A DNA stretch of 64,000 nt from Barthelona sp. PCE (GCA_040285745.1 JAUFOR010000002.1:868001-932000), one strand, 5' to 3'. Counted from the first letter of the stretch, positions 36,648 through 46,235 are shown. The notes: generated by a model not told the origin, from the letters alone. A program made the numbers and translations.

Positions 36648-37727
36648 TTATTGCTTCTCAAAATAAAATATTTTGGCATTTTTTAAAAATTCACCAAGTT
36701 GGAACTCTCGTTTTGTCATCTTTTTCGTCTCAAACAAGTATGTTCGGGAAATAAATGTATCTGACTCTGGATTATAAGAGATTGAGCACAGTTTATCCCC
36801 ACAGAGTCCATGTGGAGTGTCAACTTTAACCTGTAATTCATCAATCATATGAGAGTACATACATAACGCAAGATAATCTTTTTCAGCACGCTGCCTGATC
36901 ATAACAAAAGAATTATCAATGATAACCATGTCTTTTCCGACGAAACCAAAGTCCAGATGATTAATTTCAAGCTCAGGAATCCCGTTGTACAGTGCATTCC
37001 ACTTGCGCAGTCTCGGATGCTCCCACTCAACAGCTGCAATATAACTAGATTCAAACATCAATTTTGTTTGAATGTAAAAGTCATCAAGAGAGTAAGGTGA
37101 TGGAGCAATTCTCAAAAACATAACTTCCATTTCGACCATAAATTGTTTCTCAATCTTGGGATTCTCTGTATCTATGAGAAGAAATGTGACTGAGTTATCA
37201 CTGACCAGAATTAAACTGCGGCCACATGTGGCTGCATATATTAAATATGGAACTTCTAACTCACCCACATTGACTCCATTAATGTAGAGGATAGATGAAG
37301 GAGAACTGTCTTCAATGACATAAGTTACTCCATTTATCCAGCCACCAAGAACACTCTCAGGTTTATGAAGAATTGTTTCACTTGATTCTGAATCAATTGT
37401 TGAACATTGAATTTTTGCGGCATAAGGTGCTAAAATGGATTCAATATCTAGTTCTAATGTTAAATTTAGATTACCAGAATCATAATTAGCCTTAATAACA
37501 GGTGGATACATATCTTCATGCTTATAGACAATAATTTTCTCATTTGCAAGGTCAAAACCAACTTTTGCATCTTCTCCACTTAATAAAATAGCATTTTCTC
37601 CAATGGTCTTTCCACAAAATTCATCTTTAATTTTGAAAGTGCAAAAATCCTTAAGACTAGTCGAATCTACCATAACATCATCAAATTCGACGTTAGATAC
37701 AGTTAAGTATTCTTTGTTTGTAAACAT
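36648..37727 (-). CDS. lineage-specific beta-rich protein (359 aa)
   Basis: 359 residues with alternating hydrophobic strands and acidic turns (SLILVSDNSVTFLLIDTEN, DMVIIDNSFVMIRQ), no signal peptide, no membrane helix and no known motif. It is divergent from the next orphan gene with only 119 bases between their ATGs, so the two probably share a promoter region. It looks like half a propeller or a small one. Function unknown. The stop is CAATAAAT. Confidence 0.7.
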   Translation of the reverse strand: MFTNKEYLTVSNVEFDDVMVDSTSLKDFCTFKIKDEFCGKTIGENAILLSGEDAKVGFDLANEKIIVYKHEDMYPPVIKANYDSGNLNLTLELDIESILAPYAAKIQCSTIDSESSETILHKPESVLGGWINGVTYVIEDSSPSSILYINGVNVGELEVPYLIYAATCGRSLILVSDNSVTFLLIDTENPKIEKQFMVEMEVMFLRIAPSPYSLDDFYIQTKLMFESSYIAAVEWEHPRLRKWNALYNGIPELEINHLDFGFVGKDMVIIDNSFVMIRQRAEKDYLALCMYSHMIDELQVKVDTPHGLCGDKLCSISYNPESDTFISRTYLFETKKMTKREFQLGEFLKNAKIFYFEKQ

Positions 37728-37846
37728 ATGAGATAGTTAAGCTCAAACACCCCTTTATTGTTCTTTTTTTGGAAGGACACAAATATGCTCCCACAAAAAA
37801 GCTACTTCTTAAAAATTTTGTTTAATAAACAAAGTGTTTTCTCAAA

Positions 37847-39712
37847 ATGCCTCGTTTTTCATCTTTTGTTTGTGAAGATGAGACAGTAGCAGTCCCAAAC
37901 AGCCAAGGTGATGTTTTTTCAATGCTTGATATGCGAGATAAGCGTCATATTTCAATTTTTTCGAGATTGAATGGGCATTTAGCGTTTGACGGTAACTTTT
38001 TAAATTTAAGGGCTTGCACAAACAGTGATAACATGTATGCAGAAATTATACCGGAAGAATATGTGCGTATTTATTCATTCTGTGAGTCTGAGAAAGTTTT
38101 TACACTTTTAAGGGAAGAAAATCATGATTTTCGTGGGAATTATATTTATGCATATCAGTCAACTCATCTGATATGCTTTTCGAGAAGAAGAATGATATGT
38201 TTGGATTTTTCAACTTTGCAGAAAACTATTTATGAGAATGTACTTTTTAGAGAAGCTTATAAAGCTGGATCGTATTATATGCACGTGGTTAAATCCGATC
38301 AGCATTGCGTGGTAATGTTAGATGATGATAGTCAATTTCGTTTTGTGCCAGTGGAGTATCCTGAATCGCTAAAAGAAAGGATTAATGATGGAAAACTTCT
38401 CACAGTGTTCCCGCAGTATGGTGAAAAGAAACAGAGGGATGTTGCTTTTTGCGATGGAGGCTTGTATTATTTTTCAGAGATTGGTAGTCATGTTTCTCTC
38501 ATTGAGTTTGATAATATTGAACTGAAAATACGATCACGCTCAATAAGAGCATGTTTTAACAAGGCTGATAGATGGTATTTCCTCAGCGGTGAATACATTG
38601 TATCAAATCATGAAGGTAAGCTAGTTCATGATGCATCGTGTCTGCGAAGCTATCGTTTGTGGAGATTCGGTGATGATGTATATACCCAAAGAGTTAAGTG
38701 CACTTCAGTTGTTGATAAGGTGACGATGTCGCTTGAACCTTCACCAATGCTGTGGGCTCTTGGTCACAACGCTACTGTTTCCCTTTCTGATAACAACCTT
38801 GTCATAAAAGGACGGGACAGGGTTGTGTATCTTGATTGGTGTAGAAGGCGCGTTTTCTTTTTTGGAACGTCGCCTCTCGCAACCAGCACTTCTCTCATAC
38901 ACTATTCAGAGGGTTCTTTCACACAGCTATTTGAGAATTGTATATTGACGTGCGATGGAACGACAGGAATTGGAGTTCACAGTATCGAATTACCAGAAAA
39001 AATCAAGATATTCCGTCGTGTGCGTGCAAATACGAATGGGACATTGCTTGATCTTCGAAAGTGCTCATATGTGACTGGGTTGGCTGATCCTTGGAATCAA
39101 GTTTCATATGATTCTGTTTTATTGGGAAAAGTCGGGTGGCTTTTTTTCTTTGGCTTTATTTTGGGGTTTAAATTCGACAGAGGTGATATTAAAGCGATGG
39201 TTCGGATAGATGTGGGGATTAAAGCCATATATTTTCCATATATAAACCCTTATGATCCAACTGTTGGTATTTGTGCTGTATGTAACGATTCTAATCCAAT
39301 ATTTGTTGTTTTAAAGATAAATTTTAAAACAAAAAGCATTCACAGTTGTAATTTTGATACATCGTACACAGTAGGAGGCAGTATCCCGTTGTTTATTGAT
39401 GAACGTCGTATATTATGCAATGGACGACTTATATCATTTAATTTTAGTGATGCAGAGATAACATTTGAGACAAGGGACGTCGCAATTCCTTTTCCATTGG
39501 AAGACAATCCAAATTATCATTTCATAACATATGACGGTGTGATATATCGCATTTCGGCAATACTTGATGGTTTTTGCGCCGTTGGGCATCAATTATCGAT
39601 GGTAGATGGTGAAATCGATGTACAGGAGGTGTCGTGGAATATATTGGATCTTTTACGAAGTGGTTCTGTGTATAAGTATTGTGATTTCAAACAATTGAGA
39701 CTAAGTCGATAA
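37847..39712 (+). CDS. lineage-specific beta-rich (propeller-like) protein (621 aa)
   Basis: 621 residues, again a run of strands (HLICFSRRRMICLDFSTLQ, QHCVVMLDDDSQFRFVPVE, RVVYLDWCRRRVFFFG) with frequent Asp/Gly turns and no catalytic motif. In texture it resembles the proteins at 21167-23092 and 36648-37727. The mildly hydrophobic GWLFFFGFILGF (about 427-438) is too short for a clear membrane span. Divergent pair with the previous gene. Function unknown. Confidence 0.72.
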   Translation: MPRFSSFVCEDETVAVPNSQGDVFSMLDMRDKRHISIFSRLNGHLAFDGNFLNLRACTNSDNMYAEIIPEEYVRIYSFCESEKVFTLLREENHDFRGNYIYAYQSTHLICFSRRRMICLDFSTLQKTIYENVLFREAYKAGSYYMHVVKSDQHCVVMLDDDSQFRFVPVEYPESLKERINDGKLLTVFPQYGEKKQRDVAFCDGGLYYFSEIGSHVSLIEFDNIELKIRSRSIRACFNKADRWYFLSGEYIVSNHEGKLVHDASCLRSYRLWRFGDDVYTQRVKCTSVVDKVTMSLEPSPMLWALGHNATVSLSDNNLVIKGRDRVVYLDWCRRRVFFFGTSPLATSTSLIHYSEGSFTQLFENCILTCDGTTGIGVHSIELPEKIKIFRRVRANTNGTLLDLRKCSYVTGLADPWNQVSYDSVLLGKVGWLFFFGFILGFKFDRGDIKAMVRIDVGIKAIYFPYINPYDPTVGICAVCNDSNPIFVVLKINFKTKSIHSCNFDTSYTVGGSIPLFIDERRILCNGRLISFNFSDAEITFETRDVAIPFPLEDNPNYHFITYDGVIYRISAILDGFCAVGHQLSMVDGEIDVQEVSWNILDLLRSGSVYKYCDFKQLRLSR

Positions 39713-39738
39713 CTATTTACAATGTTAATATTCACAAA

Positions 39739-40626
39739 TTAAACAGACATGTACGTCGTTTTTGGTTGAATAGGATGATACGTTGGATAACCTGCTGGTT
39801 GTGCAGGGGGAACAGTTGAAACTGGAGGTATGTACATAGTTCTTGATGTGTTTGGTTCGACGTCACGTGATGCCTCAGTAACTCTGCGATCGTATTCACG
39901 ACCTAATCGTAAAACACGCTCTTTGCAACAGCAGCAAGCACCAAGGTATTTGCCAGGAGCAACTTTGATGCAACTGTCCCTACAGCAACAACGGATACTG
40001 AGCGCTACGACTATACTAATAGCAATAATAGCACCAAACACAACAATCAGAATTTTCCATATCGTTTCCTGTTCCTTACTAATCTGATCCTTCACAAACT
40101 CATCGATGTATGCCCCGCTGACAAAGTTCTTTAATCCCCACGGAGATTCGATGGGAGTGCGGTGGTAAACGGTGTAGTTGGCAATAGCTGTAGTTGGGAC
40201 AATGGCGTAATCGATTTTCATCTGAGATGAGTCCCTTGAGTTCCATTTGAATGATACTGAATCAATTCCATCAAATACTACGTAGAAACGATCAACACTT
40301 CCACATAATGCGGTTTGTGAAGGAAGGAAACGAATATAACTACTTTTCCCAACATTGCATTGGGTAATGCTGTATGAGTAGCTGTTTATATTTACGTTGA
40401 CATCGAAATCATAAAATCTAGCAACTACGATAGAGCTATTTGTTCTGAGATGAGAAAAATTGACTATAATTTCACTATTCACAAAAAAGTTGGCACTGTC
40501 GTATCTAATACACCCAATTTGACCGTCACCAACAATGGGAGCATCACCATTTGTTGCAACAGTACAAGAATGAACTATAGCAAGTAGAAGCAATAATAAA
40601 ACGGTTTTCTGAGGGAAAAAAATCAT
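39739..40626 (-). CDS. type I membrane protein with Cys-cluster and Pro-rich cytosolic tail
   Basis: 295 residues from ATG at 40626; the longer frame begins at TTG. A signal peptide (MIFFPQKTVLLLLLLAIVHS) leads to an ectodomain of about 170 residues with several N-x-S/T sites (FSH, NSS, YTV contexts) and a few Cys. One transmembrane helix follows (WKILIVVFGAIIAISIVVAL), then RCCCRDSC and ACCCCKE, which are likely palmitoylation sites. The cytosolic tail ends in a Pro-rich piece (PPVSTVPPAQPAGYPTYHP) with a Y-x-x-phi-like end. It may be a cell-surface receptor or adhesion molecule; no family is recognised. Confidence 0.82.
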   Translation of the reverse strand: MIFFPQKTVLLLLLLAIVHSCTVATNGDAPIVGDGQIGCIRYDSANFFVNSEIIVNFSHLRTNSSIVVARFYDFDVNVNINSYSYSITQCNVGKSSYIRFLPSQTALCGSVDRFYVVFDGIDSVSFKWNSRDSSQMKIDYAIVPTTAIANYTVYHRTPIESPWGLKNFVSGAYIDEFVKDQISKEQETIWKILIVVFGAIIAISIVVALSIRCCCRDSCIKVAPGKYLGACCCCKERVLRLGREYDRRVTEASRDVEPNTSRTMYIPPVSTVPPAQPAGYPTYHPIQPKTTYMSV

Positions 40627-40798
40627 TTTTATCAATAACAAGCAGATTTTAAACAAAGAAAAACAAAGAATTTGGTGAATAGTTGATAAAACTATAAACT
40701 ATTGTCTTTTCACTTCCGCCAAATTTTAGGACTGCTAAACACTTTGTAAATTGCAATATTACGTATTTATGATGTCAGTATATGTGATATGAGTGAAT

Positions 40799-40969
40799 GA
40801 GTAGTAAACCATGGAACTCAACGCACGTTGGATTCCGCACGAATCCAAGGCATGGATCAGCCTAGGTACAGAGTACGGCGCCCAGTGGACCCAGAGACAA
40901 AACAGCGAAGGCAAAACACAGCCCAACACCTCCTTTGAATTATCTTACTTTTATTCAACAAGTTTAAAA
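40799..40969 (+). promoter_or_regulatory. EF-1alpha upstream segment, identical in both copies and open in frame
   Basis: 171 bases before the EF-1alpha ATG are identical to 46671-46841. They contain ATG at 40811 in frame with EF-1alpha, and the 53 codons between have no stop. GC is clearly higher than in other intergenic DNA here. The proximal part ends TTATTCAACAAGTTTAAAA before the ATG, a likely leader. EF-1alpha has no such extension in other organisms, so I treat the segment as promoter/leader, with an N-terminal extension as an open alternative. Confidence 0.45.
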
Positions 40970-42329
40970 ATGGGCAAAGAAAAGATTCACGTTGGTGTAT
41001 GCTCGTAAAGGCCGCCTGGAGCGGTTTCTTAAGTGTAACTCTTCTAACTCCTAGCTCGTCGTCATTGGACACGTCGATGTCGGTAAATCTACCACCACTG
41101 GTCACTTGATCTACAAGTGCGGTGGTATTAACGATCGTGACCTTGCTAAGCTTGAGCAGGAAGCTGCCAACCTTGGTAAGGGTTCTTTCAAGTACGCTTT
41201 CGTTCTTGATAAGCTCCAGTCCGAGCGTGAGCGTGGTATCACAATTGATATCGCTCTTCACAAGTTCCAGACTGATAAGTTCGCTTACACCATCATTGAT
41301 GCCCCTGGTCACCGTGATTTCATTAAGAACATGATTACTGGTACTTCCCAGGCTGATATCGCTCTTCTTGTCGTTGCCGCTGGTACTGGTGAGTTCGAAG
41401 CTGGTATTTCCAAGAACGGTCAGACCCGTGAGCATGCTCTTCTTGCTTTCACCCTCGGTGTCTCCCAGATGATTGTTGCCATTAACAAGATGGACGATGG
41501 TTCTGTCAACTACGGTCAGGATCGTTACAACGAGATCAAGGATGAGGTTTCCAACTACCTTAAGCGTGTTGGTTACAAGCCCGCCAAGGTCCCCTTCATC
41601 CCTATCTCCGGTTTCAACGGTGATAACATGATCGAGAAGTCCCCTAACATGCCCTGGTACAATGGTCCCACCCTTTACCAAGCTCTTGATGCTATCACTC
41701 CCCCCAAGCGCCCTCACGATAAGCCTCTTCGTCTTCCCCTTCAGGATGTCTACAAGATTGCTGGTATCGGAACAGTGCCCGTTGGTCGTGTCGAGACTGG
41801 TACCCTCCGTCCCAACACTTCTGTTACCTTCGCCCCCGCTGGTGTCGTTGCTGACTGTAAGTCTGTTGAGATGCACCACCAGGCTGTTCCCCAGGCTGTC
41901 CCTGGTGACAACGTTGGTTTCAACATCAAGGGTGTTGCTGCTTCCGACCTCAACCGTGGTTTCGTCGCTTCCGAGACTAACAACGATCCCGCCAAGCAGG
42001 CTATTGACTTCACCGCTCAGGTCGTCGTCATGTCCCACCCTGGTGAGATCCGTCCCGGTTACACCCCCGTTATTGATTGTCACACTGCTCACATTTCTTG
42101 CCGTTTCGATGCTCTTCTCAAGAAGATCAACCGTCGTACCGGTCAAGTCGCTGCTGAGAACCCCGAGTTTGTCAAGGCTGGTGACTCCGTCATTGCCCGT
42201 CTCATTCCCGGTAAGCCTCTCTGTGTCGAGCCTTTCACCCAGTACTCCCCTCTCGGTCGTTTCGCCGTCCGTGATATGCGCCGTACCGTTGGTGTTGGTG
42301 TCATCAAGGAGGTCAACAAGGCTGCTTAA
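40970..42329 (+). CDS. TEF1: translation elongation factor 1-alpha, intact copy (two exons)
   Basis: 433 residues from exons 40970-40996 and 41055-42329. Spliced, the start is [21 protein letters not shown], which completes the G1 P-loop. G2 is ERGITID, G3 is DAPGHRDF, G4 is NKMD, and the C-terminal domains show [27 protein letters not shown] and [18 protein letters not shown]. It delivers aminoacyl-tRNA to the ribosome. Third positions are strongly biased to C/T-rich codons, as expected for top expression; a long antisense frame over the gene is a by-product of this bias. The stop is TAA, with TTGTAAAAAAG after it. Confidence 0.97.
40997..41054 (+). other. spliceosomal intron of EF-1alpha copy 1 (58 nt)
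   Basis: It begins GTATGCTCGTAAAGG and ends CTTCTAACTCCTAG. Removal restores the conserved P-loop region after nine codons. The 3' end again has CTAAC followed by exactly six bases (TCCTAG). It interrupts the gene between codons (phase 0). The identical intron is present in copy 2 at 46869-46926. Confidence 0.92.
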
Positions 42330-42398
42330 GTTGTAAAAAAGCTTGTTAATTCTTTTTTCACCCTGTTCATTCTTATTCAGTTGCAGAATTGATTAAAA

Positions 42399-42671
42399 AT
42401 GGATTTTCAACGATTGCTGAGTCCGTTGTCAGTTGATTGGGCAAAATTTTCACATGCTTCAAAAGGAAAAGTGCATAATTTATTTTTGAGACATTTTCAT
42501 GCCGGATTGATACTCAGCATTACAGATTCAGTATTCGAAAATTGTTTATATCATGAAAATCTGCCGTTGAGTAGATCTTGGTTGGGCAGACGGAAGCAAC
42601 ATATTGTCACTGGTGTTAAGAAGTTATTAAACGTACAAGAGTTTTATTTTAAGGGTCTTATTCCAAAATAG
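42399..42671 (+). CDS. small protein of unknown function (90 aa)
   Basis: 90 residues, basic, with no signal peptide. It starts 69 bases after the EF-1alpha stop. The sequence (FLRHFHAGLILSITDSVFEN; SRSWLGRRKQHIVTGVKK) suggests a small folded protein with two or three helices, but I do not recognise it. The stop is TAG. A real gene is likely because the frame is compositionally unlike the flanks and lies neatly between two genes. Confidence 0.5.
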   Translation: MDFQRLLSPLSVDWAKFSHASKGKVHNLFLRHFHAGLILSITDSVFENCLYHENLPLSRSWLGRRKQHIVTGVKKLLNVQEFYFKGLIPK

Positions 42672-42822
42672 AATGATAGAAGATGAACATTTGTAATAAT
42701 CATTGATTTGTCCTTTTTAATAAGGTGATGACCTTGTTTTGTGGTTTAGTATCTGTTTCAGAATTAGCATCAGGCATAAAAGATAGTAAATTTGTGTTTT
42801 CAAGTTTTTCAGTTTTTTTTTT

Positions 42823-43890
42823 ATGGATGTTGAAGTTTTTTCACATTTCGAATTGCCAGGGCATCTTCGATCACACTTGAATACCGAATTAGATGGGATG
42901 GGAGTTGCTAAAATGCAAAGAACGCTTCAACATTTTTCTAGCAGAGTTTCATACAATCATGAATGTATTTTAAGAGCAAAAAATCTGTTTACAAGTGAAC
43001 ACGAAAGGGTTGAACATGAACAAAGAGAGAACACACAGCTTATAGTATTACCAATTACGTTTGTATTGCGTTCAACAGAGAAAATTCAAGAAGGGATCAT
43101 TCACAGTTGTGACATTAACCCAACAAATACTTTGATGAGTGCAGGAGGAGTAGATGGACTTAGTGTGCTGAATATGAGTGGTAAAAAACACTTTTTCCGT
43201 TCGTTTACTTCTCCAGTCCGTGATTGCTCATTCTGCCCTGAATATAATTATATAATCGCTTCATTAGAGAGCTCGAGATCGCAACTAATCGATTTAGAGA
43301 CACAACATACAACACAGACATTCACTGGTCATGCTGGAAGTGTGTATTGCAACGCAGTTCACCCAACGCTTCCCCTTTTTTTCAGCGGGGGTCGTGACGG
43401 AGCAGTGTGTGCATTCGATCTTCGTCAAGGAAAACCGACACAGCGGCTTTACAGTGCTCGGTGTCCTGTTCTAAGTCTTGCAGCCAGCTTATTCTATGTC
43501 GTTGCAGGTGATCAAGATGGAAACGTTCATCACTTTGATCTTAGATCCCCTAACAAGCCTATAGTTGATACATCTGGTGTCAGGCCGATCAGAAAAATCA
43601 TTTCAGCATCTCATACTAGCTTCAGTGTGATTGATTCCCAAAAAATACGTCAGTATTACAGGGGAAACGAGTACAGATCAAAAGACCTCCCAAATAGTGT
43701 CGTGACGGGATGTTACAATACTGAGGATGGATCGACAATGCTTTTCAACCTCAAGGAAGGTATTCGTCTTGACTCCGACTTAGAAATAGATGGATCGTAT
43801 CATATGGGAGCAAATGCCTGTGTATTTGATAAGACATGTGAGCGTCTGTTTCTTTTTGATAGAAAAGGGACGCTAAGAGTTTATGAATGA
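42823..43890 (+). CDS. WD40-repeat protein with helical N-terminus, unassigned
   Basis: 355 residues. The first 90 are helical and acidic/basic (HLRSHLNTELDGMGVAKMQR). The rest is a propeller with clear blades: GIIHSCDINPTNTLMSAGG, FTGHAGSVYCNAVHPTLPLF-FSGGRDGAVCAFDLRQG and VVAGDQDGNVHHFDLRSPNK. The helical-plus-propeller layout recalls Prp19 without a U-box, but there is no Prp19-specific motif. Its last 18 bases overlap the convergent Tim9-like gene. The leader is T-rich and ends directly at the ATG. Cytoplasmic or nuclear scaffold, unknown complex. Confidence 0.78.
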   Translation: MDVEVFSHFELPGHLRSHLNTELDGMGVAKMQRTLQHFSSRVSYNHECILRAKNLFTSEHERVEHEQRENTQLIVLPITFVLRSTEKIQEGIIHSCDINPTNTLMSAGGVDGLSVLNMSGKKHFFRSFTSPVRDCSFCPEYNYIIASLESSRSQLIDLETQHTTQTFTGHAGSVYCNAVHPTLPLFFSGGRDGAVCAFDLRQGKPTQRLYSARCPVLSLAASLFYVVAGDQDGNVHHFDLRSPNKPIVDTSGVRPIRKIISASHTSFSVIDSQKIRQYYRGNEYRSKDLPNSVVTGCYNTEDGSTMLFNLKEGIRLDSDLEIDGSYHMGANACVFDKTCERLFLFDRKGTLRVYE

Positions 43891-44244
43891 TATTATTCTT
43901 TGGAAAATACTTTTTTTCTTTGGCTCAGGTAAAAGTTGTTCCTTTTCTAACGTATTGAGTCGTTCAACATCTTGTAATGGTTGATTTAGTAATATTTCAG
44001 GTTGTGAAAGAACAGTACTGCAAACAACAGAATAAACTTCATTGTATCTATCTGCAAAGTTTGCTAGTCTTCTTTTTTCAGTCAGACTGAGAGAAGCGGA
44101 TGAAAAATCATCTATACAATGTGAAAAAGCCCTAAAAGTCAATCGTTCAACATATTCTTTAACAAAACTACGTTGAAAATGACTTTGAAGTTCAATGAGA
44201 AACTTTTGCTCCTTTGTGAGAAGAGATCTCGATGACCAATTCAT
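43873..44244 (-). CDS. Tim9-like small TIM chaperone lacking the twin CX3C cysteines
   Basis: 123 residues from the ATG at 44244, preceded by TCATTCA. An ATG at 44277 directly follows the helicase stop and is less likely. Residues about 10-75 follow the Tim9 helix-loop-helix: TKEQKFLIELQSHFQ, FVKEYVERLTFRAFSHCIDDF, SLSLTEKRRLANFADRY. Tim9 has two CX3C motifs spaced by 15 residues. Here the first is A-F-S-H-C (one of two Cys kept, Cys43) and the second is R-L-A-N-F, with the 15-residue spacing intact. So the disulfide-stabilised hairpin is lost. Small TIMs escort membrane proteins across the intermembrane space. Cysteine-poor forms are known from organisms with reduced mitochondria. The C-terminal 40 residues are an extension. 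It overlaps the neighbouring WD40 gene by 18 bases. Confidence 0.6.
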   Translation of the reverse strand: MNWSSRSLLTKEQKFLIELQSHFQRSFVKEYVERLTFRAFSHCIDDFSSASLSLTEKRRLANFADRYNEVYSVVCSTVLSQPEILLNQPLQDVERLNTLEKEQLLPEPKKKSIFQRIISFINS

Positions 44245-44277
44245 TGAATGAGTATTTAAAATGTAAAGCAAGTTCAT

Positions 44278-46235
44278 TTACTGAAAAAATCTTTTGGTGT
44301 CTGATAGAGCCTGAGGAAAACCTTTGACTTGATAACTTGTACGTATCCATTCAGAAAGAAGATGGTTCAGTCTGCCGAATCGGTGATCCAAGAGCAAAGC
44401 AACGCCATAATCTCTGGAATGTCGAATAACTCGGCCTATGCATTGGTTTACCTTTCTCATTGTTTCAACTTCAATCAATCTCCACTCTTCTTGTCCACCA
44501 GTAGCTAAGCGCAACCTTGTCGGGTTGACATGAGGATTAGGAAATGGGAGTCCGGCAATGATGACAATCCGAGCTATGTCATCCTTGAAATCCACGCCTT
44601 CTGAATAACGACCACCAATAACAGCAGTTAGAACAGCCTTCCCTTCCATGGTTGCGTTGCTAAAGTCATCAAAATTCTCTGATCGAAACACAGTGCAACC
44701 AACGTCAGGCAAACCACAATGGAACAAGTCCTCAACCTTTTTAGAAGGAAAGAAGACCACAATACCACCTTTGTTTGGGGCTACACGTGTGATTAGTGGC
44801 AGTGCTCTCTGTAAACATTTGACAGACTTGTCTCGGAAAGCAAACGAGAAGTCAAAAAAATTGCTTGCCAGTTTTTCAACCAGAAAGCAGCGGAACTGAG
44901 ACGGAGCAATGACGTGCGGCGCCACATACGACGATTGGAACGTGAGAAATTCGGAAAAATAATCGAATGGTTCCATCGTTCCACCCACAAGTGAAGCACT
45001 TTTGTAGTTATCAAGCGTCCTATTAAGGAGTGGGAATGGGTTACAACAGAAGAGATGAATGGTGTTTTCGTCCCGTGAGAGAAACACAGTATCAATGAGG
45101 GACTTGTACGAGAAACTTTTCTGTAACTTTTGCAGAAAGCGCAAGCATTCAACAATAGGGTTCTCATCGTTCTTGTTAATATGCATTTTGTGCTGCAACT
45201 TTTCCTCATATATGAAGAAAAAGAGAGCAGGGAATCCGTGAGGATCAATTCGAGAGGAAAGCTGTCGAAGAGATGAGCATTCAGTGAAACTGGAAATCTT
45301 GGTAAGAATAGAAGCGAAATCACGCAACTTTACCAGTTTATCACTCCCCAACACACGCATATATCTCTTGATATAAGTGTTAACACATTCAACGGCTCTG
45401 TCAAACATTATGATGGATACAGATGCAGACAGAAGAGAGTTGGCAGCATCAGGCATGTTATGCCCCTCATCGATGATAAGATGCGGCTCACTTGCCCAGC
45501 AATCCATGAATAGAAGCGGATATGGCATTAGGATGATGTCAGCAAAGCGCAACAATCTCCGGATAGCGTAATATGGACACTCTTTCATTGCCATTCCTTG
45601 TTGTTTCTGTTCATCAGCGCCAATGCACGTATGTGCTAACGTCATCATGAGGCCTTCAACATCTTTCCTGAACTTGCAGTGTGATTTGGGACAGAGTTCA
45701 TCTAAACATGGATTACTCGAGAGTTCTGGATGAATACACACCTTTTTCCTGCTAGAAACAACGACACTTAATCGGGTAGGACAGGTTTTTTCCAGTTCTC
45801 CAGCCATTTGAGCCAATTGTGTGTGGGTTCTAGTCGAAAAAATTACAACAGGGTGGGTGATCCTTCCAACATCCTCTATGTCAGGCAAAACACCATCCTT
45901 TAAGAGGTTAACATGTGACTGATGTTCTGAATTCTGTTCATTGATAAGTTCAGCTTGAATCTCGGAGTGTTTCTTTGGTATCCATGATGGAAGACCAGTT
46001 GAATTTGTAGTTGGAGAAACAGCATTTAAGTACAGATTTGAACGTAAAAAACTTTCAATTGCAACTGCAACCGCAATACTTTTACCTGTACCGGTTGGAG
46101 ATTCAAAAAGACCGATATTTGAGTCATTCATAACCCCTAAAAGCCTACGTGCAAGAGTTAATTGGCCCTCATATGGTGTAAATCTGAAAAGCTTTCGAAG
46201 ATCAATTGGAAAAAAGTGTTGTTTAAGATAGTGCT
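44278..46235 (-). CDS. CHL1: DDX11/Chl1-type iron-sulfur DNA helicase (5' exon not resolved)
   Basis: About 651 residues in this exon. Upstream of the first ATG (46131) the frame stays open and encodes LKQHFFPIDLRKLFRFTPYE-GQLTLARRLLG, the Q-motif region of XPD-family helicases. The ATG at 46131 therefore cannot be the real start. Motifs: I ESPTGTGKS, Ia FSTRTHTQLAQ, the Fe-S cysteine stretch (VCIHPELSSNPC, LCPKSHC, KECPYYAIRR), II LIIDEGHN (the family usually has DEAH), V GRYSEGVDF, VI CIGRVIRHSRDYG. The branch is that of Chl1/DDX11, which acts in sister-chromatid cohesion and fork repair. The start must be in an upstream exon. Its stop reads CAGTAAAT, abutting the Tim9-like gene. Confidence 0.85.

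Larger units (their letters stand above)
40799..42330 (+). repeat. EF-1alpha duplication unit, copy 1
   Basis: This block of about 1.53 kb matches 46671-48203 base for base, by my reading, apart from one extra C in copy 2 (run of four C at 41736-41739 versus five at 47608-47612). The offset is 5,872 bases before that point and 5,873 after it. Homology starts at GAGTAGTAAACC and stops just past the TAA, so the flanks are unrelated. Confidence 0.95.

Noticed and set aside
40857-42146. A 429-codon minus-strand frame over EF-1alpha, repeated over copy 2.
   Set aside because: It is a by-product of the strong codon bias of EF-1alpha; the product is low-complexity Thr/Ser/Val/Gly with no homology pattern, while the sense strand is certain.
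42823-43890. Assigning this WD40 protein as Prp19.
   Set aside because: No U-box at the N-terminus and no Prp19-specific blade sequence.
44278-46131. Taking the ATG at 46131 as the helicase start.
   Set aside because: The conserved Q-motif region lies in frame upstream of it, so the protein must begin earlier.
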